DNA of 47,468 nucleotides from a virus: IMG/VR virus record IMGVR_UViG_3300005466_000038, positions 1 to 47,468 of that record. One strand, 5' to 3'. Position 1 is the stretch's first letter. The number at the start of each line of letters is the position of its first letter. Of this stretch, positions 9,863 to 18,429 are shown piece by piece. The position numbers were made by a program, and so were the translations under genes. A model generated the notes under the pieces. It did not search any database. It was not told the origin of the DNA and saw nothing but the letters and a program-made list of their open reading frames with translations.

Positions 9863-10102
9863 ATGGCCAAACATAGGCCAAGGGACAGGACTTTAATCCG
9901 AATCGCCTCTAAAGTTTCCTGGGCCAACGTTTCACTCAGGCAAATCGACCGATTCTTTTTCGCCTGTGGAGTTAATCCAAGCCAATTATCACGTCATAGA
10001 CGGTTTCTGGCTCAACACAAGGATCTGGAGTTTCTAACCTCGAAACAGAAAGAGGCTTTTAGGCGGGCTTCAGCTAAGTGGTTACTAAGGAAAAGTATCT
10101 AA
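9863..10102 (+). CDS. Small basic protein
   Basis: The protein has 79 residues from ATG 9863, with a GTG immediately upstream as alternative. The frame stays open further upstream, but that part overlaps the zinc-ribbon gene in another frame and is best treated as shadow. The product is strongly basic (many Arg and Lys, e.g. RHRRF and RRASAKW) and mostly helical, which fits nucleic-acid binding. It is the last rightward gene before a hairpin and the oppositely oriented tail operon. The function is unknown. Confidence 0.5.
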   Translation: MAKHRPRDRTLIRIASKVSWANVSLRQIDRFFFACGVNPSQLSRHRRFLAQHKDLEFLTSKQKEAFRRASAKWLLRKSI

Positions 10103-10109
10103 AACAAAA

Positions 10110-10144
10110 CCGGGGTAGCGAGAACTCCTTCAACGCTACCCCGG
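10110..10144 (-). terminator. Intrinsic terminator for the leftward late operon
   Basis: A perfect 11-bp stem (CCGGGGTAGCG with CGCTACCCCGG) encloses a 13-base loop. Read on the minus strand the stem is followed by TTTTGTTTT, a good U-tract. On the plus strand the run lies before the stem, so termination should mainly act on leftward transcripts that have passed the tail-hub-like gene. It lies between converging genes. Confidence 0.85.
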
Positions 10145-10211
10145 ACCTAATGAAACGACTCACTCAACAACTAAGGTGGATAACATAGGAGTAGGGTCAT
10201 AGCAAACCTTT

Positions 10212-11966
10212 TTACGATTTTGGTAGGCTGCTTGCGTCGAAGTTTATCGAACTGAAGCTTACGTCGCCGCCTACCGCTGCCGTATTGCCCGGTCCTTCGA
10301 TTGTAAGATCAAAATGTAGATACCTACCCCGTTCGTACGCATTCCACGACATAGGCCGAGACGGTCTAAGATTCTTACCAGCCAAGACAGTTACAGATTC
10401 AGATTCAGGGCAGGTCAGTTTAATTGTGCTCAGATCACGCCATTGCGGTGAGCAGATACCGTCAGTGTCATTCGAGTCTGAAATGGTAAATGAATTGGCT
10501 ATTCGACAGCGGATAACAGCGGGCACGTCCTGTTCCGCAATATCAACTTGAATCGACACCTCTCTTAATCTCTTTTCTCGGTCTGTTAATCCCAGTGGGA
10601 TAGGTCCGCGTAATCTCGAATTGTAACCAAGGATGAGATAGTTCGAATTATCCACCTCAACCTCTATTGTCAGGTCTGGTGGTAGATTGAGGACTTCACG
10701 GTAGAATACTGTTCCGATAGATTTGAGCGCCCAATCCAGATTGCTTGCCCCTATCAAGTTTTGAAATTCATTACATGAATCACTCGTTGGCGTGCGGCGG
10801 AAGTTAGTCAAGGCTGTGAATCCGGTATCAACAATATCACAGGTTCCGATCTGGGTTTGAGCGACCAGCGTGTAATTATTCGTCGTATTACCAATCGCAG
10901 GCCAAGAAAACCACAATTCATTACTCTCAGGTTTGAACTCTGCACAAGGCGAGGCGCAATCGTTTCCGCGAAGCAGAGTGTCTGCTTGAGTGAAAATAAC
11001 TCCACTTGCATTGTACAGCCACGGACCCCAAGTGCTTCCCTTCTCATCTCCACGCTCAGGGGCGGCAACGAACGGCGAATATTTGTAAATTGCTTCTCTT
11101 GAAGCATAAAAAAAGCAACTTCCATCGCTCGTCAAAGTTTGCGGAAAAACCAGACAACCTTTTTGCGATCTTGGCTCGTTATACACCCTGGTAAATGTGA
11201 GCGGACTGTTCGGGTCCGCAACGACATTGATTCTCCAAATGGACCGCCTCGTAAAAACATACATCGCGCCGTAAAGCGGTGCAGCCGCTAAAATCTCATC
11301 CCCGTAATCAAGGTCTTGGAAATTAGCCAACGATCCACCTCCGACAGCATACGAAAGAGGCAGGTTCAAATCAGACCAGCGAATCCGGGTTGGTCTTTGA
11401 ACCCCACCTTGGGTCATGTTCATTAACAAGATGAATCCATTAAACGAAACGACTACCTTGGCTGCTGTAACCTGAAGTGCTACAAGGTCAGGAATTGTCG
11501 AAGCCGAACCCGAGCCTAGCACATGCTGATAAACCGCGTTGGTTCCATTACCGATCACAGCAACATTTTGAAGGATTCCCATTTTCCATCGTGAACCGAC
11601 TGCGCCTTGGCCGGTCAGAATATCGTTCCAAGAACCCGTGGTTTCCCCCAGCCATGCCAGCCATGATTCACTACCAGAAAATAATCTGCGCGTACCGGAA
11701 TTGTCGGTAGTCTCTTGAAGGAACACGATTGGCTCTCGTGGCCCACCCTGATCGCGCCGGTCAAAATTAGGATATGGAGAAATGGAACTGTCAGCGTAGA
11801 ACCTTTCGAACCCTCCCCTTCGCTTGAGCTGACCGGATGGGGTCATCTCCATATTGACTTTGGACCGGAAGAAACCTGGGGGCAGATCGGCTGGACGTGA
11901 TCTGGTATCCAAGCCGCCAGTAGCAGCCATACTTACCGTGGTCCACGCGGACTTAGATTTGGCCAT
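10212..11966 (-). CDS. Tail tube/hub-like structural protein
   Basis: The protein has 584 residues. The N-terminus (GGLDTRSRPADLPPGFF, then NMEMTPSGQLKRRGGF at about residues 18-50) matches the pattern seen at the start of podovirus tail-tubular B or stabilisation-type proteins, whose members then fold into beta-propeller repeats. The rest is beta-rich with repeated W/Y-containing strands and no catalytic motif. It is the last gene of the leftward operon and is followed by a strong terminator. It starts 31 bases after the GT2 glycosyltransferase gene and has no obvious Shine-Dalgarno. The family call rests on the N-terminal motif and the length; the exact tail position is inferred. Confidence 0.55.
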   Translation of the reverse strand: MAKSKSAWTTVSMAATGGLDTRSRPADLPPGFFRSKVNMEMTPSGQLKRRGGFERFYADSSISPYPNFDRRDQGGPREPIVFLQETTDNSGTRRLFSGSESWLAWLGETTGSWNDILTGQGAVGSRWKMGILQNVAVIGNGTNAVYQHVLGSGSASTIPDLVALQVTAAKVVVSFNGFILLMNMTQGGVQRPTRIRWSDLNLPLSYAVGGGSLANFQDLDYGDEILAAAPLYGAMYVFTRRSIWRINVVADPNSPLTFTRVYNEPRSQKGCLVFPQTLTSDGSCFFYASREAIYKYSPFVAAPERGDEKGSTWGPWLYNASGVIFTQADTLLRGNDCASPCAEFKPESNELWFSWPAIGNTTNNYTLVAQTQIGTCDIVDTGFTALTNFRRTPTSDSCNEFQNLIGASNLDWALKSIGTVFYREVLNLPPDLTIEVEVDNSNYLILGYNSRLRGPIPLGLTDREKRLREVSIQVDIAEQDVPAVIRCRIANSFTISDSNDTDGICSPQWRDLSTIKLTCPESESVTVLAGKNLRPSRPMSWNAYERGRYLHFDLTIEGPGNTAAVGGDVSFSSINFDASSLPKS

Positions 11967-11997
11967 GTTGAAATAGCCGCGCCGGAAACGGTCTGGA

Positions 11998-12936
11998 TTA
12001 CGCTACTCTGAATTTGTCCATATACCAGCCAAAATCTCTGGCAAACATCTGCTGAAATCGTTCCCGCTCAATCATAATAAGGTGCCAATCCCTTTTTATC
12101 ATCTCCTGAGCGTAGTTGAACTCTTTCAGATCGGTGATAGCCCTGAGTTTGACCATGAGGCTTGTTGCCGTGTCGTGTGGTAGCAGAACATGCATGGTAA
12201 ACAGCTTATTGTATGTCGTTACTCCACCCGGGCAGGTCCATGGCTGGCGTTCACCCTTCTTGTTGAACACATGACCAGTTCCGTATGCGGTTATGATTCT
12301 ACAATCGCCCCCGGACAGCCAGCTAGACAAGGACAGCATTTGTTCATCACAACCCCAAATCCGTAGATACCTCAGAGCGGATAATTTCAAGAACCATTCT
12401 TTCGAGCATAGATATGCCCCGCCCATGACGGCTCCTATTTCGTCATTATCTCCCGGGTTTTGCTTGTTCCAGACAGCTTCAAATACCTGACGTTTGGCAC
12501 GGTTGTTTGGATCTATCCCGTCAAAGTTCATCCTTGCCCCGTAATAGAGCGCGGCGGGCGAATCCAAGCGCATATGCGTTGAATCCAGACCGATACAGGT
12601 TGTGCAAAAGATCGTCTTGGGATGGGCCTGTAACCGGGCCAGGGCAATCTCCAGCCAGCCAGCGGGGAATCGAAGATGGCTGTCGCCAAAAAGAACAAAT
12701 TCAGATTCGGCATTTATCACCCCGATGTGGCGACTTGGACCCACCCCCACCCTATGTCGGTTCCGTATGACTTTGTTGGCGAGGTGCAGGTTGGGGCAGG
12801 TAGCTTCGATTGGTGTACCGGATAGATCGTCCACAACGATAACTTGAACCGCATCACCAGCCGTCTCACGAATGTCTGAAAGGGTTTGGCTAAGCCTCGG
12901 ATCAGAAACGTGGGTGAGAACTACCGTGAGACTCAT
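11998..12936 (-). CDS. GT2/GT27-like glycosyltransferase
   Basis: The 312-residue protein has a GT-A fold signature. An N-terminal Rossmann-like strand ends in VVDDLSG (D36, D37). The metal site is DSH at 85-87, a DxH form as in polypeptide GalNAc-transferase relatives. An acceptor-side motif WGCDEQMLS lies near 194-202. It transfers a sugar from a nucleotide sugar; donor and acceptor are not readable from the sequence. It overlaps the preceding lipoprotein gene by ATGA and lies between membrane-protein genes and a tail gene. The context suggests modification of virion or host surface components. There is no signal peptide, so it acts in the cytoplasm. Confidence 0.8.
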   Translation of the reverse strand: MSLTVVLTHVSDPRLSQTLSDIRETAGDAVQVIVVDDLSGTPIEATCPNLHLANKVIRNRHRVGVGPSRHIGVINAESEFVLFGDSHLRFPAGWLEIALARLQAHPKTIFCTTCIGLDSTHMRLDSPAALYYGARMNFDGIDPNNRAKRQVFEAVWNKQNPGDNDEIGAVMGGAYLCSKEWFLKLSALRYLRIWGCDEQMLSLSSWLSGGDCRIITAYGTGHVFNKKGERQPWTCPGGVTTYNKLFTMHVLLPHDTATSLMVKLRAITDLKEFNYAQEMIKRDWHLIMIERERFQQMFARDFGWYMDKFRVA

Positions 12937-13169
12937 CGCACAAACTGAATCGGTTCAGTGCTCAAGTTGGTCCTGTAGGCATTGGTCAACACAGTCCACT
13001 CAGGGTCTGTGACCCGGATAATCACTGAGTTATTCCCGAAGTTGATCCATGGCCGGTTTGAAATGACAAGGAACGGCTTGGGATCAACCTGGGTCAGCTT
13101 AGGTGCGGGTTTGTGGTGCAGGGCCGAACAACCAGCAAACAGGATTGGGGCAAGTAGTAGTAATCTCAT
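12933..13169 (-). CDS. Small lipoprotein
   Basis: The 78-residue protein has a signal sequence (MRLLLLAPILFAGC) ending in a lipobox with Cys at residue 14, so the mature part of 65 residues should be lipid-anchored in the envelope. The mature part is rich in Pro, Asn and Thr with no known domain. It follows the two-TM gene by an ATGA overlap and precedes the GT2 gene by another. A two-TM protein followed by a short lipoprotein recalls holin plus outer spanin (Rz1-like). No partner inner-membrane spanin was recognised, so this is only a possibility. Superinfection exclusion is another. Confidence 0.7.
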   Translation of the reverse strand: MRLLLLAPILFAGCSALHHKPAPKLTQVDPKPFLVISNRPWINFGNNSVIIRVTDPEWTVLTNAYRTNLSTEPIQFVR

Positions 13170-13351
13170 AATTTAGATTTTTCTTCTTTCAAGACTCTCA
13201 AAAAGTGGCTTCGGCAAGCGCAAACGCCACCGAATAGTGTTATTACTATCGCCCACCCAAAGCCGAACTTTTTCCAAACCGCAAACAAGACAGATGTTTC
13301 AATAACAGCACACAGTCCGAGCGCCACGTAGGTAAAGTGTATGTCCTTCAT
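13166..13351 (-). CDS. Two-TM holin-like membrane protein
   Basis: The 61-residue protein has two hydrophobic segments (about residues 7-25 and 31-47) separated by a short KKFGFG turn. It ends in a charged tail (RVLKEEKSKL). Size and topology fit class II holins, but many small phage membrane proteins look the same. It overlaps both neighbours by ATGA and is followed by a lipoprotein gene. No endolysin is adjacent, which weakens a lysis assignment. Confidence 0.55.
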   Translation of the reverse strand: MKDIHFTYVALGLCAVIETSVLFAVWKKFGFGWAIVITLFGGVCACRSHFLRVLKEEKSKL

Positions 13352-13521
13352 AATTCAGGTAATAAACCGTGCTTTCTCTGCCATTTTTTGGGCATGGAAT
13401 TCTTAGCTGTGGGCCGTTTCAATTCAGACAAGGTTCTGGCTAGGGGCATGAATTGGCGAACATACTTGGGTTTACCAAGGGCTGCGCGACGGGCGTTGCG
13501 GGTGAGTTGATAGATCGTCAT
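13348..13521 (-). CDS. Small basic protein of unknown function
   Basis: The protein has 57 residues when started at ATG 13521, which overlaps the upstream gene's TGA as ATGA. A longer in-frame start at 13623 would overlap the preceding gene by over 100 bases and is unlikely. The product is very basic (KKWQRKHG near the end) with no recognisable motif. The start was chosen because every neighbouring junction in this operon is an ATGA overlap. Confidence 0.5.
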   Translation of the reverse strand: MTIYQLTRNARRAALGKPKYVRQFMPLARTLSELKRPTAKNSMPKKWQRKHGLLPEL

Positions 13522-13742
13522 ATGATTTCTCGTTCGACAATATTCGCCATGAATGGACCATGAATCTCTCTCCAAGTTCGACTGCCTTTGTATCTTGCGA
13601 TAAGTCCGACCCGGCCATAGCACTTGCCATGCTCATCCGCGTAGATCCGAATGCTTTTTATAGCACGCCCAACGCTGCGATAAACTCCTGCGACTTTCAT
13701 TCCATGGAGCGAATCTCCACAGCTAACCAGAAATACTTTCAT
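13518..13742 (-). CDS. Small protein of unknown function
   Basis: The protein has 74 residues from ATG 13742, which overlaps the upstream TGA (13739-13741). An ATG three codons earlier is less likely. The N-terminus (MKVFLVSCGDSLHGMKVAG) predicts a beta-strand then a helix. The rest is basic and mixed alpha/beta with WREIHGPF near residue 60. No family was recognised. It lies in a translationally coupled run with glycosyltransferase-like genes. Confidence 0.55.
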   Translation of the reverse strand: MKVFLVSCGDSLHGMKVAGVYRSVGRAIKSIRIYADEHGKCYGRVGLIARYKGSRTWREIHGPFMANIVEREII

Positions 13743-14392
13743 GGCATACAAGAACCATCAGCTAGGTTGGTCAGTCGCTGTTTCTCTGGGGGGTTGGCAT
13801 TGCGATATTCGTCGCAGCGACCATCCCAAACGAGAAGGTCCTGCTGCGATCCTTTCCTGAACACATTGTCAGGTTTGCGACAATCCTCAAGTGAATAGAT
13901 TCCACCCCAAGTGACCATTCGAACAGGTGTGCAGTATCGCCCAAACTTCCGGTCTTTGCCTTCAAATCGGTAACAATCCTCTCTGGTTTTAACCTCGAAC
14001 GGATATGCGGCTAACACTTTTGGATCACACCCAAAGAAGCTGGATCTGGCATGAGGGTTAGGAGGCGGGTTTAATCCATTGGGATCACCTTCGAGTGAGG
14101 CTGTGGCCGTGTACAACCCCGGACCATTTTCCTCCACGGCTTTCATTAAATGAGCGAGCCATCCTCGCCTATGCGCGTAAACAGTAGCTCCAGCACAGAT
14201 AAGGAAATCATGCGTGCAGGTCTTGGCGAAAGAAATATAGGAACCTATGTCAAGACCTTCCGAGTCCACGATAAATAAATCGTAGGGATAGTCAGCCGGG
14301 AATTTGACAATGGAGGCATCGAACCGTTTACGGAACGGACCGTACTTGTCCGCGAGCGAGGCGGGATAGTGATATGCTAAAGCTACGGTCAT
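13739..14392 (-). CDS. Glycosyltransferase-like protein
   Basis: The 217-residue protein starts at ATG 14392 (ATGA overlap with the methyltransferase stop); an upstream in-frame ATG at 14443 lies inside the neighbouring gene. The pattern is that of a small GT-A-like or rhamnan-synthesis-like protein. It has a VDSEGLDIGSY segment near residue 42, then a cytosolic core with FLICAGATVYAHRRGWLAHL near 64-83. A PHARSSFFGCD segment lies near 113, and aromatic patches occur in the C-terminal half. No DxD metal motif is evident, so activity is uncertain. It lies directly beside a methyltransferase and a three-domain glycosyltransferase and is probably part of the same pathway. Confidence 0.5.
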   Translation of the reverse strand: MTVALAYHYPASLADKYGPFRKRFDASIVKFPADYPYDLFIVDSEGLDIGSYISFAKTCTHDFLICAGATVYAHRRGWLAHLMKAVEENGPGLYTATASLEGDPNGLNPPPNPHARSSFFGCDPKVLAAYPFEVKTREDCYRFEGKDRKFGRYCTPVRMVTWGGIYSLEDCRKPDNVFRKGSQQDLLVWDGRCDEYRNANPPEKQRLTNLADGSCMP

Positions 14393-14880
14393 AGTTTTTG
14401 AACAACCAGTGCGAAACTGTACGGGTTGTACGGAACCGGCCATTGTTCGAAGATTACCTTCACGTTACTTGGAAGCCGGTTTTTGACGAACTCAAGAGAG
14501 AAGTTTTTATGCTTGTGCCCCATGTTCGGAGAGCTTCCGTTGGCCGCACAGTGAGCCTCGTAAGCCGCCTGATCGGGTAGGAATAGAACCAGATTACCTC
14601 CCGGTTTTAAAACCCTTACCCACTCCTTAATTGTAGCAGTTGTGTCCTCAAAATCTTCGAGAGCGTGACTGGAAAAATTCCAAGCAAGCGAGTTATCTTT
14701 GAACGGCAGGTTGGACAGGTCTAGGAACAGGTGAAGCGGCCATTCACTGAATTCCTTAGAACGGTCAACGCAGATAGCATTATCAACGATTGGTCGGAAT
14801 CCACCGAACCCAAGATCGCAGCCGTTATCGCCGAGACAATAAGCAGCCAAATATTCACGGCAGGAATTGGTTTCGCTCAT
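14389..14880 (-). CDS. Class I SAM-dependent methyltransferase (Methyltransf_11-like)
   Basis: The 163-residue protein has the class I methyltransferase core. There is a degenerate glycine loop (CDLGFGGF, about residues 21-28) and an acidic strand end at VDRS (near 38). A DLSNLPFKDNS segment lies near 54-64, and the post-core EWVRVLKPGGNLVLFLPD is near 85-102. Family members use S-adenosylmethionine to methylate small molecules or sugars. It is shorter than typical members and may lack a separate substrate domain. It abuts the three-domain glycosyltransferase (TAA then ATG) and overlaps the next gene by ATGA. The context suggests a sugar O-methyltransferase, but the substrate is unknown. Confidence 0.75.
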   Translation of the reverse strand: MSETNSCREYLAAYCLGDNGCDLGFGGFRPIVDNAICVDRSKEFSEWPLHLFLDLSNLPFKDNSLAWNFSSHALEDFEDTTATIKEWVRVLKPGGNLVLFLPDQAAYEAHCAANGSSPNMGHKHKNFSLEFVKNRLPSNVKVIFEQWPVPYNPYSFALVVQKL

Positions 14881-17157
14881 TTACATTACCTCGCTTTCTG
14901 CGACAAGTTTCCATCCACGTGCGAACTTAACTGGGTCTGCCTTCTCCCCATGCCAAGCAAAGCTTTCTCTTTCCTTGTGTAACTCCTCGGTGCTGAACTT
15001 TAGCGCCACTTCCATGGGAGCGAATTTTACTCCCATTTCCTCCATTAACTTGCGGTGGGTTCGGCAGGCGAAAACGTCAGCCGGAATGATATTTAGCGGA
15101 CCAAAAGTCGTGCCCCATGTAGATCCCGGCTTGGTGATAAAAGGGAGTCGAGTTTTTGCTTCGAGACATTTACGGTGTTCCAGGGCCACTCCTCCATTGC
15201 CCGTGACCCCATCCGGCCACGGGGCTGCGACGTAATGCCAGTCGAAAAAAGAGTTATCCCAATGCTTTACCGATAAGGGAAATCCATCCGCGTGGATCGA
15301 GAGACACCATTCCGCGTCCAGTAACCTCGGAGCAGTGGTGGCAAAGAACGTATTCGCTGACTCAGGGGTAAGCTGCGGAATCTGAATCGCATCCACAGCA
15401 AACCCTAGTTCCGGTAAAGGCAGGAACGAAAACAGAACCGTCTTTTTAAAGTCGATAATCGTGTTGCAATATCTCAAAGCCCTGAGCGTTTTAATCTGGT
15501 GCTCTTTATCATCCGACCAACAACACGCCCATAATGTGACATTCTTCAAATCCAACTTAGGCCCCTGTTTCGGTGGTGTAGCCAAGACCTTCAGAATTCG
15601 TTTCTGATCCTTCTGTTCCTTCATCCATTCAGGAGTGTTTCTAATCGCTTCACAGACCCTTTTAACGCTGGCTTCAGGGTACGTGATCCGTGATGAGCAG
15701 TTGTATCTCAGGTAAGGTCCCAGCCAGTGAGCGGGATTGACCAAGGCCACTAACGGAACGTCCACAGCGGCGGCGAGGTGCATTGTTGCTGTGTCGATAC
15801 TGACAATCACATCAGCTTTTTCATACACCCCGATCAAATCATAGATCCGTTCGGCCCTGAGTTTGCCAATGTCCACGACTTCATATTTACCCTTGAACTC
15901 GGATTGGACCGCGCTGAGTAGTTGTGGACCACTGGGAAACGGGCAAGACACAGCCGAGGTAAAATTGGTGACGATCTTAGGTTTGTTTGTCCTGAACAAT
16001 TTCTTGCACAAAAGCTGTTCACGTTTGGAATCTCTCTTATCAAATACCAGCCTCCATTCCGGGTCGTGAAAATGTTCCAAACACTTAGCCTGCCTCCATG
16101 ATTCCTGGGGCCAGGACGGGGTTAGAGTGTGTTGTTTATGTGGTGGATGACCGTAAATCTGGGTCTTAATGACCCGGGCAAACAACTGGTTTGCGCTGAT
16201 CATGGCTTGGTGAAGCTGGTGAACTGTGAACGAGGTTGGGTAAGGACGGACATACCCGATTCCGTCCAAGAGCGGGGCGAATTCGCGGGACACCATCAGG
16301 TAGGGCGGGGTGCCTTCACGTTCTGCTATTTTTTTGGCTATGGGCAGGCAGTTAAGAAGATCTCCTGTTCGCCCAAGCTGGAGAAGGCAGGTTGAGTCAC
16401 GGGGAATGATTTCCTGCGTGCCGGTAAATTCCCTGACCATCTCAGAAAACGGGTGTCGCGCTTCAGGCTTTAACTGGATATCTCCAACAGGAATGTTGCG
16501 CTTCCTGACCTGATCCATTGTCCATGCGAGAATTCTGTCATGGCCAGACGGACGGCCCGGTTTGTCGTTACCTGCACCCGACAAATGAAAGGCCCCGTTT
16601 TGCCAGTTGTAACAAAAACTTATCTGACTCGGTTCGATAGTGATTTTCTTCCCTCGTGTTGCTGACAACCTTGAAATAAAATCATTGTCCTCTCCGCAAT
16701 CCCTGTTTGGGAATTTACCGGCTTTCTCCCAAGCGGATTTGCGGTAGGCCACCACATTGCAGCTTCCCTGTACGATTCCTTTTATCTTCCACGCTTCACA
16801 GTAGTACTGTTTCGAGAGCCAAACCCAATCTGTTTCCGGTTCGAAATGTTTTGCAAAATTATCTATGTGGTGCGGCCCGTAAAGGTCGTCATCATCGAAG
16901 TGGATTATGATCGTGTCCGGTCTGGTTAGTGCGATAGCTGCATTGCGGGTTTCACCGATAGATTTTGGCCTGTTAGGAGCGTTGATTATTCTGACGTTGG
17001 GAAAATCTCCAATCAACATTTGCTTCAAGAACGAATTGTAGATCAGAAGTTCCTTGGGGCCATCGTAGGTAGATTCGAGAAAGCAGGCTATGGCTTCCTC
17101 TAAATGGGACACCCGGGCGAACGTAGGGCAGATACAGGTAAAATGCTGTTGGTTCAC
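14881..17157 (-). CDS. Three-domain glycosyltransferase: GT2 - GT9 - DUF5672
   Basis: The protein has 758 residues. Domain 1 (about 1-230) is a GT2 glycosyltransferase with HFDDDDLYG at 86-94. Domain 2 (about 255-510) resembles GT9 ADP-heptose/LPS heptosyltransferases, with an LGRTGD loop at 261-266 and SIDTATMHLAAA at 453-464. Domain 3 (about 540-745) matches DUF5672-type GT-like domains, with a DWHYVAAPWPDG segment and GNGG at 653-656. Each family transfers sugars; fusion suggests successive steps on one acceptor. It overlaps the small zinc-protein gene upstream by ATGA and directly abuts the methyltransferase. There is no signal peptide, so it is cytoplasmic. Domain calls come from motifs and are strongest for GT2 and GT9. 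Confidence 0.8.
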   Translation of the reverse strand: MNQQHFTCICPTFARVSHLEEAIACFLESTYDGPKELLIYNSFLKQMLIGDFPNVRIINAPNRPKSIGETRNAAIALTRPDTIIIHFDDDDLYGPHHIDNFAKHFEPETDWVWLSKQYYCEAWKIKGIVQGSCNVVAYRKSAWEKAGKFPNRDCGEDNDFISRLSATRGKKITIEPSQISFCYNWQNGAFHLSGAGNDKPGRPSGHDRILAWTMDQVRKRNIPVGDIQLKPEARHPFSEMVREFTGTQEIIPRDSTCLLQLGRTGDLLNCLPIAKKIAEREGTPPYLMVSREFAPLLDGIGYVRPYPTSFTVHQLHQAMISANQLFARVIKTQIYGHPPHKQHTLTPSWPQESWRQAKCLEHFHDPEWRLVFDKRDSKREQLLCKKLFRTNKPKIVTNFTSAVSCPFPSGPQLLSAVQSEFKGKYEVVDIGKLRAERIYDLIGVYEKADVIVSIDTATMHLAAAVDVPLVALVNPAHWLGPYLRYNCSSRITYPEASVKRVCEAIRNTPEWMKEQKDQKRILKVLATPPKQGPKLDLKNVTLWACCWSDDKEHQIKTLRALRYCNTIIDFKKTVLFSFLPLPELGFAVDAIQIPQLTPESANTFFATTAPRLLDAEWCLSIHADGFPLSVKHWDNSFFDWHYVAAPWPDGVTGNGGVALEHRKCLEAKTRLPFITKPGSTWGTTFGPLNIIPADVFACRTHRKLMEEMGVKFAPMEVALKFSTEELHKERESFAWHGEKADPVKFARGWKLVAESEVM

Positions 17158-17363
17158 TCGTAACTGTAAGAAGGACAGTTGGTGTTCCGTCGCTTAGACC
17201 CAAGCTTGGCCCGTTGAGCCTCTCGGTTCTTAACATTGAATCTCCTACGGCACTTTTCGCCCATGGTTTTGGTCACGAGCGGTTCGTCACCGCAGATTGT
17301 GCATAGACCCTGTTCTTGTCTGGCAAATTGCCAGCGACGTTGACGGCTGAGAGGTTTAGCCAT
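17154..17363 (-). CDS. Small basic Cys-containing protein
   Basis: The 69-residue protein is basic with a CTICG knuckle near residue 21 and further Cys near 38 and 63, possibly a small zinc-binding fold. The N-terminus (MAKPLSRQRRWQ) is strongly basic, so nucleic-acid binding is plausible. It is the first gene of the glycosyltransferase sub-operon and sits immediately downstream of a candidate promoter. If the predicted start site is right the transcript would be almost leaderless. The function is unknown. Confidence 0.6.
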   Translation of the reverse strand: MAKPLSRQRRWQFARQEQGLCTICGDEPLVTKTMGEKCRRRFNVKNREAQRAKLGSKRRNTNCPSYSYE

Positions 17364-17402
17364 AGCTAGAGCGGACTCTAATCCGTCCTAGCTACGTGTC
17401 AA
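17363..17402 (-). promoter_or_regulatory. Candidate sigma70-type promoter overlapping an inverted repeat
   Basis: On the minus strand TTGACA (17402-17397) is followed after 16 bases by TAGAGT (17380-17375), matching TATAAT at four of six positions. The spacer and -10 lie inside an imperfect inverted repeat, 17363-17375 pairing with 17382-17394 (11 of 13 positions). The expected start is about 5 bases before the ATG at 17363. The repeat could be an operator or a 5' structure. It would drive the small basic protein and the glycosyltransferase genes. Confidence 0.55.
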
Positions 17403-17410
17403 GGAGAATC

Positions 17411-18424
17411 CTAGCCAGCGCCTACAACACCGTTATGATCGATGTTTACAATGTTCGAAGTCAGGGTAGATCCGTCATGTAGATTGGCTACTACCTTGTA
17501 ATGAAACGTTACTCCGACTCCCGGTTGAGCGCCGTCATTGAATGGGGATGAGACGTTGTTCCCAACATTCTCGAAATCGGTTCCATTCACAGTTTTGTAG
17601 AGGGAATAACTGTCCGGGTTTGGTCCGGTGACAGGGTGAACCCAATTCAGGGAAGAATAACAGCCACCGCCCGCAGTGCATTTGGTCAGCGTGAGGGTGC
17701 CAAACCCCGGCAGGATTGATAATGCAGTGGGTGAGGGAGCATCCCAGCCAATCCCTGCACCATTTGGGTTCACTTGATACGGGGTAATGACCGTGACGAC
17801 ATTCCAATCAAGCTCTTTTCGAACTCCGATCCCAGTATCAACCAACCCAGTGACGGTGCGGCAGAGCAACAGAACCCGATAGTTGTAAACAGTGGACCGT
17901 GCTACCGTGTCTTCTAAAGACGTTGGTAGGTTGTAATCTCCCGGGCTGGAATCAACTTCGTAAGCAGGAGAGGGGCGATAGTCCAAAATCGTGGTCCAAT
18001 TCGCGTCGGAGGATATTAACGGTGAACCGGACACCCCGTAGGTGTTCACATTGGCGTTATGCGGGCCAAATCCGGTTTGTGAGAATGGAGTTGATCGGGC
18101 GGTGGTTGAGCGTTGCACCACTACTTGATCAACTCTGGTGTGTTGAAACTCGGTTAAGTTGAGAAGCGCCAGATTTGGATACGTCCACGCCAAGCTAACC
18201 CTTGGCGCGTCGGGATTGTCAGTGTTTAACGTGGCTTCCAAAATGTAAGACGACTGACCCTTGAAGAAAGGCGGATCAACACTGGCAACCGTGCCATCAG
18301 CCGTAAGTTCAGAAATGTAAATCTTGTCGTCCAGGGAGTTGACCATTACGTCCCCAGGCGTGTAATTCCCGTATGCGTCTTTTGCGCCAACCTGTTTGCC
18401 TCTGCGAGAATGTAATACGCTCAT
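17411..18424 (-). CDS. FN3-like structural protein
   Basis: The protein has 337 residues and is beta-rich. Two to three repeats have the feel of fibronectin type III domains: PRVSLAWTYPNLALLN near residue 75 and SSLNWVHPVTGPNPDSYSLY near 257-276, with a FHYKVVANL strand near 310. FN3-like domains are common accessory folds on tail and surface proteins and often bind polysaccharide. It starts 5 bases after the VWA-protein gene and ends 47 bases before the zinc-protein gene, so it belongs to the tail cluster. The role as a tail or adhesin component is inferred from position and fold pattern. Confidence 0.55.
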   Translation of the reverse strand: MSVLHSRRGKQVGAKDAYGNYTPGDVMVNSLDDKIYISELTADGTVASVDPPFFKGQSSYILEATLNTDNPDAPRVSLAWTYPNLALLNLTEFQHTRVDQVVVQRSTTARSTPFSQTGFGPHNANVNTYGVSGSPLISSDANWTTILDYRPSPAYEVDSSPGDYNLPTSLEDTVARSTVYNYRVLLLCRTVTGLVDTGIGVRKELDWNVVTVITPYQVNPNGAGIGWDAPSPTALSILPGFGTLTLTKCTAGGGCYSSLNWVHPVTGPNPDSYSLYKTVNGTDFENVGNNVSSPFNDGAQPGVGVTFHYKVVANLHDGSTLTSNIVNIDHNGVVGAG

Positions 18425-18429
18425 AAGTT

